A stretch of 64,000 bases of DNA from NCBI GenBank assembly GCA_035540635.1, contig DATLGH010000021.1, forward strand, positions 60,237 through 124,236, written 5' to 3'. Below are positions 25,264-31,948 of the stretch, one piece after another (within the stretch, counting starts at the first letter, position 1; the number at the start of each line of letters is the position of its first letter). This DNA comes from Egibacteraceae bacterium (GTDB lineage: Bacteria; Actinomycetota; Nitriliruptoria; Euzebyales; Egibacteraceae). The notes below the pieces were generated by a model. It made no database searches. It saw nothing but the letters and a program-made list of their open reading frames with translations, and was not told the origin of the DNA. The position numbers and the translations under genes are program-made.

Positions 25264-26070
25264 TCACCGCTCGGCGCGGGCCTGCGTGAAGCGCTCCTGT
25301 GCGGCGAGGACGTCGGCGACGTAGCGCCGGGTCACGGGCAGCCAGCCGCGCCGGCGGACGGACGCCGGTCCCTGGTGATAGGCCGCGAGGGCCGCCCGCA
25401 GGTCACCGTGGTGGCGGTCGAGCAGCACCGCGAGGTACGCCGCGCCCGCGGTGACGTTGTCGCCGACGTCGTGGAGGTCGAGAGGGCGGCCGAGCTGGTG
25501 CGCCATCGTCTCGCCGGTGCGGGGGCGCACCTGCATGATCCCGATCGCCCCCTGGGAGGACACGACGCGTTGCATCCAGCGCGACTCGACCCACGCGAGG
25601 CCCTGCACGAGGGCGACGTCGAGCCCGAACGTCATGGCGGCGTCGGTGAGCAGGTGCTCGACGGCGAGGCGGGCCGCGGCGACGTCCTCGGGGGTGGTGA
25701 GCTCGAGCGGGTCGTCGCCCGGGATGACCAGCCGCTGTCCCGGTCGCAGGGGGTCGACCATCGTCACCGCGTTCGCCCGGGCGAGCGAGCCGGCGCTCAC
25801 CGCGTAGCGCTCGGCGACGCGGTGCAGCGTGTCGCCCGGCGCGACGGTGTGGGTTGACGGGAGCACCGCCGTGCGATCGGGACGGGCGCGGTCCAGGCGC
25901 GGCCGCGGAGCCGGCTCCCGCGCCGCCGCCGCGTCGGCGGACGTCGTCCCGGACGTCAGGTCCCCGAGCGTGTGGCCACCGGTCGTCGCGCGGTCGGTGG
26001 CGGGCACGGACACGGCGAGCACGACGGCGACGAACCCGCCCGCAAGGGCGCCGGGGCGGGCCCGGCTCAC
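25264..26070 (-). CDS. Lytic transglycosylase with LysM domain
   Basis: 268 residues from GTG 26070; an upstream ATG (26169) would overlap aspS by 62 bases and add a non-secretory extension, so the GTG is preferred. A signal or anchor helix spans 7-23. One LysM repeat lies at about 74-117 (HTVAPGDTLHRVAERYAVS...LRPGQRLVIPG). The SLT domain occupies about 138-240, with catalytic Glu162 in GLAWVESRW followed by SQGAIGIMQVRPRTG and AYHQGPASVRRRG. It cleaves peptidoglycan between MurNAc and GlcNAc and would act in the wall. It is separated by 37 bp from aspS and by 28 bp from the pyruvyl transferase, all on the same strand. Confidence 0.88.
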   Translation of the reverse strand: MSRARPGALAGGFVAVVLAVSVPATDRATTGGHTLGDLTSGTTSADAAAAREPAPRPRLDRARPDRTAVLPSTHTVAPGDTLHRVAERYAVSAGSLARANAVTMVDPLRPGQRLVIPGDDPLELTTPEDVAAARLAVEHLLTDAAMTFGLDVALVQGLAWVESRWMQRVVSSQGAIGIMQVRPRTGETMAHQLGRPLDLHDVGDNVTAGAAYLAVLLDRHHGDLRAALAAYHQGPASVRRRGWLPVTRRYVADVLAAQERFTQARAER

Positions 26071-26107
26071 GACGGGTGGGAAAGAGGGAGGTCCATCGCC
26101 AAAGGGC

Positions 26108-27919
26108 CTACCGCCTGCGCGCGGGCAGCAAACGCAGCCCCAGGTCGGCGAGGAGGTCGGGGTCGGCAACGCTCGGCGCCTCGGTCATGGGATCGCTGCC
26201 CGACTGGGTCTTCGGGAACGCGATCACGTCACGAAGGCTCCCCGCGCCGGCCATGAGCATCGCGATGCGGTCGAGGCCGAACGCGATGCCGCCGTGCGGC
26301 GGCGCCCCGTAGGACAGCGCGTCGAGGAGGAACCCGAACTTCTCCTCCGCCTCGTCCTCGTCGATGCCGAGCAGCCGGAACACCCGTTGCTGGACGTCAC
26401 GGCGGTGGATGCGGATCGAACCGCCGCCGAGCTCCGAGCCGTTCAGCGCGAGGTCGTAGGCGCGGCTCCTCGCCTCGCCGGGGGCGTCCTCGAGGCGATC
26501 GAGGGACGCGTCGTCGGGGGCTGTGAAAGGGTGGTGGGTGGAGTCCCAACGCCCCTCGTCCGCGCTCCACTCGAACAGCGGCCAGCCGGTCACCCACACG
26601 AACTCCCAATGGCCTTCGGGGACGAGGCCGCGGGCGCGCGCGAGGGCGACCCGCAGGGCCCCCATGAGCTCCTGCGTGAACCGAGTCGCCCCGGCGCCGA
26701 AGAAGACCGCGTCGCCCGGGTCGGACTTCGTCGCGGCGAGGAGCCCGGCAACCTCGTCGTCGCTCATGAATTTCGCGAGCGGGCTGCGCAGCCCACCGCT
26801 GTCCTCGACGACACCCCAGGCGAGCCCGGCGGCACCCCTGCCCTTCGCGAACTCCACCCACTCGTCGAACTCGCGGCGCGTGAGGGCACCGCCGCCGGGC
26901 AGGCGCACCGCGATGACCGACCCGCCGGCGCCCAGGGCGCCCTTGAAGATGCCCACCTCGGTGGCGGCGAAGACCTCGCCGAGGTCGACGAGCTCGAGGT
27001 CGAAGCGCGTGTCGGGCGCGTCGGTGCCGTAGCGCGCCATCGCCTCGGTGAACGACAGCCGCGGGAAGGGGGTCACGAGGTCGACGTCGAGGAGCTCGGA
27101 CCACAGCGTCGTCATGAGCTCCTCGACGAGGGTGAACAGGTCCTGCTCGTCGACGAAGCTCGCCTCGACGTCGAGCTGGGTGAACTCCGGCTGGCGGTCC
27201 GCGCGCAGGTCCTCGTCCCGGAAGCAGCGGGCGATCTGGTAGTAGCGCTCGAGGCCCGCGACCATGAGCAGCTGCTTGAACAGCTGCGGTGACTGGGGCA
27301 GCGCGTAGACCTTCCCGGGCTGAAGCCGGGACGGCACGAGGAAGTCGCGGGCACCCTCTGGTGTCGAGCGGGTGAGTATCGGGGTCTCCACGTCGACGAA
27401 CCCGTGAGCCTCCATGACCCGGCGGATGATCCGGGTGATGTCGCTGCGCAGGCGGATCGCGCGCGCCACCCCCGGCCGGCGCAGGTCGAGGTAGCGGTAG
27501 CGCAGCCGGAGGTTCTCGTCGACCTGGTCCCGCCCGCCTGCGGTTGCCCGGTCGGTGCGCTCCTCGAGGGGGAACGGGGGGGTCTCGGACTCGGCGAGGA
27601 CGTCGAGGCTCGAGGCGGCCACCTCGATCTCCCCGGTGTCGAGGTTGGGGTTGACCATGCCCCCGGGGCGGGCGCGGACGGTGCCCGTCACGCGGATGAC
27701 GTACTCGCTGCGGACGCCGTGCGCCGCCTCGAGCGCCTCCGACGCGGTCGGGTCGGCGACGACCTGCACGACGCCCGAGCGGTCGCGCAGGTCGATGAAC
27801 GCCACGCCCCCGTGGTCGCGGCGGCGGGCGGCCCAGCCCGCGAGCGTCACCTGGGCGCCCTCGTCGCCGGGGCGCAGGGTGCCGGCACCGTGGGTGCGCA
27901 GGGATCCGTAGGGCCTCAC
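26108..27919 (-). CDS. aspS: Aspartyl-tRNA synthetase
   Basis: 603 residues, bacterial type. An N-terminal OB fold (VTLAGWAARRRDHGGVAFIDLRDRSG broken at about 24-49) binds the anticodon. Class II motifs follow: FRDEDLRADRQPEFTQLD (motif 2), a GAD insertion domain in the middle, and GIAFGLDRIAMLMAG (motif 3) near the C-terminus. Charges tRNA-Asp in the cytoplasm. The start is GTG 27919, with TAGCCT eight bases upstream and no ribosome-binding site, so the mRNA is probably leaderless. Position in the conserved hisS-aspS neighbourhood supports the call. Between aspS and hisS lie the palindrome-flanked gene and a UbiA gene. Confidence 0.97.
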   Translation of the reverse strand: MRPYGSLRTHGAGTLRPGDEGAQVTLAGWAARRRDHGGVAFIDLRDRSGVVQVVADPTASEALEAAHGVRSEYVIRVTGTVRARPGGMVNPNLDTGEIEVAASSLDVLAESETPPFPLEERTDRATAGGRDQVDENLRLRYRYLDLRRPGVARAIRLRSDITRIIRRVMEAHGFVDVETPILTRSTPEGARDFLVPSRLQPGKVYALPQSPQLFKQLLMVAGLERYYQIARCFRDEDLRADRQPEFTQLDVEASFVDEQDLFTLVEELMTTLWSELLDVDLVTPFPRLSFTEAMARYGTDAPDTRFDLELVDLGEVFAATEVGIFKGALGAGGSVIAVRLPGGGALTRREFDEWVEFAKGRGAAGLAWGVVEDSGGLRSPLAKFMSDDEVAGLLAATKSDPGDAVFFGAGATRFTQELMGALRVALARARGLVPEGHWEFVWVTGWPLFEWSADEGRWDSTHHPFTAPDDASLDRLEDAPGEARSRAYDLALNGSELGGGSIRIHRRDVQQRVFRLLGIDEDEAEEKFGFLLDALSYGAPPHGGIAFGLDRIAMLMAGAGSLRDVIAFPKTQSGSDPMTEAPSVADPDLLADLGLRLLPARRR

Positions 27920-27927
27920 GTCGGCGA

Positions 27928-27933
27928 AGGCTA
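27928..27933 (-). promoter_or_regulatory. Leaderless-type -10 (TAGCCT) before aspS
   Basis: TAGCCT on the minus strand ends eight bases before the GTG start of aspS, with no Shine-Dalgarno between. It matches the arrangement seen before pdxS, yebC, pdxT and wecB. Confidence 0.55.
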
Positions 27934-27987
27934 GTGGGTTCGTCGCCAGGTTGTCGCATCGGGGCCGGCTGGTTCCGAGCCGCCACG

Positions 27988-28034
27988 GGGTGTCGGGACT
28001 GCGTCATCTCCGGGGTGACGCAGTCCCGACACCC
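27988..28034. repeat. Palindromic repeat, copy 1 (upstream of the AbiEi/DUF559 gene)
   Basis: A perfect 19-bp inverted repeat: arm gggtgtcgggactgcgtca, 9-base loop starting tct, then the exact complement. It lies between the divergent starts of aspS (27919) and the plus-strand gene (28102), so it is not a terminator of either. The same palindrome, with a different loop of the same length, recurs at 29035-29079. Confidence 0.95.
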
Positions 28035-28101
28035 GCCCGTTCCGTCCACAGCTTGGGATGCACGCGGCCCGCGACCTCCGGGAAACCGGTTCACTGCCGT
28101 C

Positions 28102-29064
28102 ATGGCCCGCGACCCCCTCGCCCTGCTCGCCCGGTTCACCGCCGGGCAGTACGGTCACGTGACCGTCCGCCAGGCCGCCACAGCAGGCGTCACGCGCCAG
28201 GACCTCCACCGGTTGACGCGCCGGGGGCTGCTCGTGCGGGCGCACCCCCGCGTGTACCGGGTGGCGTTCGTCCCCGTGACCCGCGAGGGCCGGGCGATGG
28301 CGGCCGTCCTCTCCGCCGGTCCGAAGGCCGTCCTGTCGTTCTCCTGGGCCGCCTGGCTGCACGGCGTCGACCGGGTGCCGCTCACGCGGGAGCCGGAGGT
28401 GACCCTTCCTGGCCGTCTCGCCCCCGAGCTGCCGGGGGTGACGGCCCACAGCACCCGCCTGCTCGAGCGCTGCGACATCACCACGGTCCGGGGCATCCCG
28501 GTGACGAGCGGCGCGCGCACGTCCGTGGACCTCGCCGACGACCGGTTGCGCGACACGGAGATCATGGCCCTGACCGACGACCTGATCTGCCGGAAAGCCA
28601 CGACGCGGGCCTGGCAGCACCGGCGAGCGTGCGCGCTCGCGGCGGGACGCGCCGGCGTGGGGGTGATCGCGCGCATCACCCGCCCCGGCGCCGAGGACGA
28701 GTTCTGGTCCTGGCTCGAGCGCCGCTTCGACCGTGACGTCGTGCGCGCGTACGGGCTCCCGCGACCCGCGTACAACGTGGCGCTCCACGACGAGCGCGGG
28801 CGCATCGGGATCGCCGACGCCTGCTGGGCGGGGCCCCGCGACGTCGTCGTCGAGCTCGACGGGCTGCGCTTCCATCGCTTGACGGCCGACCGCCGTCGCG
28901 ACAGCCACAAGAGCAACCGCTACGCGGTCAGCGGGCGCATCCCGCAGCGGTTCACCTACACCGACGTCGTCAGCGACCCGGCAGCGGTCGCGGCGCAACT
29001 GCGCCACGCGCTTCGCGCGGCCGGCCACCCCGCCGGTGTCGGGACTGCGTCATCTGTGAGTTGA
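28102..29064 (+). CDS. AbiEi-type N-terminal domain fused to DUF559/Vsr-like nuclease-fold domain
   Basis: 320 residues from ATG 28102. Residues 1-95 look like the winged-helix AbiEi antitoxin domain (VTVRQAATAGVTRQDLHRLT, RRGLLVRAHPRVYRV). The C-terminal third has the DUF559/very-short-patch-repair nuclease pattern: IADACW (Asp239), VVVELDGLRFH (Glu251, Asp253), DRRRDSHKSN and FTYTDVVSDP. Its last nine residues (312-320) and its stop codon are encoded inside the second palindrome, and the first palindrome lies 68 bp before its start, so gene and repeats appear to form one unit. No toxin gene is next to it, so an ordinary AbiE toxin-antitoxin pair is unlikely. Function unknown; the key acidic residues suggest an active nuclease. 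Confidence 0.82.
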   Translation: MARDPLALLARFTAGQYGHVTVRQAATAGVTRQDLHRLTRRGLLVRAHPRVYRVAFVPVTREGRAMAAVLSAGPKAVLSFSWAAWLHGVDRVPLTREPEVTLPGRLAPELPGVTAHSTRLLERCDITTVRGIPVTSGARTSVDLADDRLRDTEIMALTDDLICRKATTRAWQHRRACALAAGRAGVGVIARITRPGAEDEFWSWLERRFDRDVVRAYGLPRPAYNVALHDERGRIGIADACWAGPRDVVVELDGLRFHRLTADRRRDSHKSNRYAVSGRIPQRFTYTDVVSDPAAVAAQLRHALRAAGHPAGVGTASSVS

Positions 29065-29079
29065 CGCAGTCCCGACACC
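29035..29079. repeat. Palindromic repeat, copy 2 (covers the 3' end of the AbiEi/DUF559 gene)
   Basis: A perfect 18-bp inverted repeat with the same arms as copy 1 (ggtgtcgggactgcgtca) and a 9-base loop that also starts tct but otherwise differs. The left arm and loop encode the last residues of the gene, and its TGA stop spans the loop/right-arm boundary (29062-29064). It could act as a terminator here, but its twin lies in a divergent promoter region. Confidence 0.95.
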
Positions 29080-29122
29080 CACCTCTCCTGCGCGGGCGGG
29101 GTGGCGTGGGAGACTCGCCGCG

Positions 29123-29926
29123 ATGTACCACTACCTGCGGGCCGGCCACCTCGAGCCGACCCTCGCGGTGACGGCGGTGACCTGCCTGCTCGCCTTCGGT
29201 GCGGGGCGGTCGGCGGGGGGCGTTGCGTGGGTCGCCGCAGCGGTCCTCGCGGGTCAGCTCTCCGTCGCCTGGGCCAACGACTGGCTCGACCACGAGCGTG
29301 ACCGCGCGGCGGGGCGCACCGACAAACCGGCGGCGACCGGGGCGCTGGCCGCCACGAAGCTGCGGGACGCGGCGCTCATGGCGCTGGGCGCCTGCGCCCT
29401 GCTGTCGCTCGCGAGCGGGGTGCGCGCGGCCGCGGTGCACCTGCTCGCCGTCGGCGCGGGTTGGGCGTACAACCTGGGCCTGAAGCGCACCGCGGCCAGC
29501 GTCGTGCCCTACGCGCTGGCCTTCGCGCTCCTGCCGGTCTTCGTCTGGCTCGGCCTCGGCGGTGCGCGGCTCCCCCCGTGGTGGGCGGTCGTGGCCGCGA
29601 GCCTGCTCGGATCGGCCGGGCACTTCACCCAGGCGCTCGCCGACCTCGACGCCGACGCGCGCACCGGCGTGCGGGGTCTGCCACAGCGGCTGGGCCCGCG
29701 CGGCTCGGTGCTCGCGACCGCGGGGCTGCTCGGCGCGGGGGCTGCGGTGATCGCCGCCGGCCGGGCGCCGCTCGGTGCCGTGCCCGCCGCCGCGGTCGCC
29801 GCGAGCCTCGCGCTCGTTGCCGGGCTGCTCGCCGCAGGCCTGCGCGGGCGCACCCACCTCGCCCTCCACCTCACGATCGCGGCGGCCGGCGCCGTGCTCG
29901 TCGCCTTCCTCGCCCGAGTGCCCTGA
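29123..29926 (+). CDS. UbiA-family prenyltransferase
   Basis: 267 residues with about eight membrane helices. The signature NDWLDHERDRAAGRTDKP (residues 53-70) is the NDxxDxxxD magnesium/prenyl-diphosphate site, and ALADLDADARTGVRGLPQRLG near 175-195 is the second aspartate-rich site. UbiA enzymes join prenyl chains to aromatic or lipid acceptors in quinone, haem or lipid synthesis. The acceptor cannot be told, and no menaquinone genes are nearby. It starts at ATG 29123, 58 bp after the AbiEi/DUF559 stop, without a ribosome-binding site; GAGACT seven bases before the ATG might be a leaderless -10. Convergent with hisS. Confidence 0.88.
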   Translation: MYHYLRAGHLEPTLAVTAVTCLLAFGAGRSAGGVAWVAAAVLAGQLSVAWANDWLDHERDRAAGRTDKPAATGALAATKLRDAALMALGACALLSLASGVRAAAVHLLAVGAGWAYNLGLKRTAASVVPYALAFALLPVFVWLGLGGARLPPWWAVVAASLLGSAGHFTQALADLDADARTGVRGLPQRLGPRGSVLATAGLLGAGAAVIAAGRAPLGAVPAAAVAASLALVAGLLAAGLRGRTHLALHLTIAAAGAVLVAFLARVP

Positions 29927-29946
29927 CCGCCCCGCCCGTGACGATC

Positions 29947-29982
29947 GCAGCATCGGTCGCAGGGTCATGTGACCTTTGCTGC
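29947..29982. terminator. Bidirectional hairpin between the UbiA gene and hisS
   Basis: Outer arms GCAGCA/TGCTGC enclose an inner AGGGTCA-TG-TGACCTT hairpin in the 67-bp gap between convergent genes. It ends with ttt in one direction. A shared terminator for both is likely. Confidence 0.5.
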
Positions 29983-29993
29983 AACCAGGACCG

Positions 29994-31253
29994 CTAGCGG
30001 CCGGCGAGCCGGGCGACCACCTCGGCGCGGGGGACCTCGGACTGCTCGCCCGAGGAGAGGTCGCGCACCGTCACCGTGCCGCGTTCGGCATCGGCCGGCC
30101 CGAGCACGACCGCCGTGCGCGCCCCGGAGCGGTCTGCGGCCTTCAGCTGCGCCTTGAGCGAGCGGCCCCCGAAGGTCTGGTCCGCCGCCACCCCACCGCG
30201 GCGGAGCTCGGCGAGGAGGGCGAACGCGTCCGCGCCGAGGGCGGGGTCCGCCACGGCCACGAACACCTCGACCCGTGCCGGCGGGTCGGGCAGGCAGACT
30301 GCCTGCGCGAGGGCGAGGACGGTGCGGTCGACGCCGAGCGCCCATCCGATGCCGGGGAAGGGCTCGCCCCAGCCGAGGTCCGCCGCGAGACCATCGTAGG
30401 CGCCGCCGCCACCGACGGCGTTCTGCGCGCCGAGCCCGCCCGCCTGGTACTCGAAGGTCGTGCGGGTGTAGTAGTCGAGGCCGCGCACGAGGCGGGGGTC
30501 GTGGGTCAGCGGCACGCGTTGCGCCTCCAGGAGCGCGACCACCTCCTCGTGGTGGGCCTTCGCCGCGTCGGAGACATGGTCGGCGAGGACCGGCGCGCCG
30601 GCCATGATCTCCTCCATGCCGGGCGCCTTCGCGTCGAACGCCCGCAGCGGGTTGAGATGCCGGCGCGCCTCGACCTCGGGGGGCAGGTCGAAGCGGTCGA
30701 GGTAGGCGTCGAGGAGCTCGAGGTACGCACCACGGTCCGCCCGGTCGCCGAGCGTGGTGAGGCGCAGTGTGAGGTCGCTCAGTCCCGCGCGCCGCAACGC
30801 CTCCCAGCCGAGCAGCACGACCTCCGCGTCGAGCTCGGGGTCGCACACCCCGAGCGCCTCGATGCCCACCTGGATGAACTGGCGCTGACGCCCCGCCTGG
30901 GGCCGCTCCTGGCGGAAGAACTCCCCGGCGTAGCTCCACTTCGCCGGCAGCCCCCCCGCGCGCGGGATCCCCGCCTGCAGGGCGGCGCGCACGGCGCCCG
31001 CGGTCCCCTCCGGGCGCAGGGTGAGCGACCGCCCGCCCTTGTCGGTGAAGGTGTACATCTCCTTCTGCACGACGTCGGTCGAGGCGCCGACGCCCCGGGC
31101 GAAGACCTCGGTGTGCTCGATGACCGGCAGGCGCACCCGCTCGTAGCCGGCGCGGCGTACGGTGGCGAGAAAGCACGCCTCGACGTGGTCGAACGCCGCC
31201 GCCTCGGGAGGCAGGCGGTCGGGCGCGCCCTTCACACCCTCGGGGACCCCCAT
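29994..31253 (-). CDS. hisS: Histidyl-tRNA synthetase
   Basis: 419 residues from ATG 31253, which overlaps the last base of the upstream stop (TGATG). Motif 2 (LRPEGTAGAVRAAL, then GEFFRQERPQAGRQRQFIQVG) and the histidine-specific LVRGLDYYTRTTFEY are clear, with GGGGAYDGL and GIGWALGVDRTVLAL as motif 3. A C-terminal anticodon-binding domain follows (about 320-419). Charges tRNA-His. A longer frame to 31391 would overlap the hydrolase gene by over 100 bases and is not used. The order rel, hydrolase, hisS is the usual actinobacterial one. Confidence 0.96.
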   Translation of the reverse strand: MGVPEGVKGAPDRLPPEAAAFDHVEACFLATVRRAGYERVRLPVIEHTEVFARGVGASTDVVQKEMYTFTDKGGRSLTLRPEGTAGAVRAALQAGIPRAGGLPAKWSYAGEFFRQERPQAGRQRQFIQVGIEALGVCDPELDAEVVLLGWEALRRAGLSDLTLRLTTLGDRADRGAYLELLDAYLDRFDLPPEVEARRHLNPLRAFDAKAPGMEEIMAGAPVLADHVSDAAKAHHEEVVALLEAQRVPLTHDPRLVRGLDYYTRTTFEYQAGGLGAQNAVGGGGAYDGLAADLGWGEPFPGIGWALGVDRTVLALAQAVCLPDPPARVEVFVAVADPALGADAFALLAELRRGGVAADQTFGGRSLKAQLKAADRSGARTAVVLGPADAERGTVTVRDLSSGEQSEVPRAEVVARLAGR

Positions 31254-31948
31254 CAGACGAGCTCGCGCAGGAAGGGGTTGCCCGCCCGCTCGGCGCCGAC
31301 GGTCGTCTCCCGGCCGTGACCCGGGACGATCACCGTGCGGTCGGCAAGCCGCAGCACCACCCGGGCGATCGAGTCCATCTCCTCCTGCCACGACCCCCGC
31401 GGGAAGTCGGTGCGCCCGACGGAGCCGGCGAAGACGAGGTCCCCGGACACGAGCAGAGGATCGTCCTCACCGGTGTCGCTGACGAGGAAGACGCTCGATC
31501 CCGGGGTGTGCCCGGGGGTGTGGCGCACGAGGAAGCGGATGCCGGCGAACGTCAGCGTCTGCTCGTCGCGCAAGCCCTCGAGCGCACCCTCGGGGGGCTG
31601 CCAGTCCAGGCCGAGCTGCGCCTGCAGCGCACGCGCGGGCAGGTCGCCGAAGGCCTTGGCCGGGTCCTCCCACAGGTAGCGGTCCGCGGTGTGCAGCAGC
31701 ACGGGCACATGGAGCTCGCGCGCCAGCTCGGGCACCGCCCAGATGTGGTCGATGTGCCCGTGGGTGAGGAGGATCGCCTCGCAGCGCACCTGCCGGGCCG
31801 CGAGCCGTTCGCGCACGACCGGGGCGCCGTCCTGACCGGGGTCCACGACGACGGCGCCGCCCTCCTCGACGTCGCCGATGATGTAGCAGTTGGCCTGCCA
31901 CATGCCCAGGGCGAAGCCCTCGATGAAGCGGCTGTCCTTGCCGAGCAT
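31253..31948 (-). CDS. MBL-fold metallo-hydrolase (glyoxalase II-like)
   Basis: 231 residues from ATG 31948, overlapping the rel stop by one base (TGATG). Metal ligands are clear: THGHIDH near residue 61-67, HTPGHTPGS near 140, GDLVFAGSVGR near 165-175 and the final PGHGRET. The family is the Gloxalase-II-like hydrolases found downstream of rel in many actinobacteria (Rv2581c type). It likely hydrolyses a thioester such as S-lactoyl-thiol, but the substrate is not determined by sequence. Translationally coupled on both sides, to rel upstream and hisS downstream. Confidence 0.9.
   Translation of the reverse strand: MLGKDSRFIEGFALGMWQANCYIIGDVEEGGAVVVDPGQDGAPVVRERLAARQVRCEAILLTHGHIDHIWAVPELARELHVPVLLHTADRYLWEDPAKAFGDLPARALQAQLGLDWQPPEGALEGLRDEQTLTFAGIRFLVRHTPGHTPGSSVFLVSDTGEDDPLLVSGDLVFAGSVGRTDFPRGSWQEEMDSIARVVLRLADRTVIVPGHGRETTVGAERAGNPFLRELV

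Noticed and set aside
27988..28034. The first palindrome as a transcription terminator
   Set aside because: It is upstream of two divergent genes, with no gene ending there, and has no U-tract.
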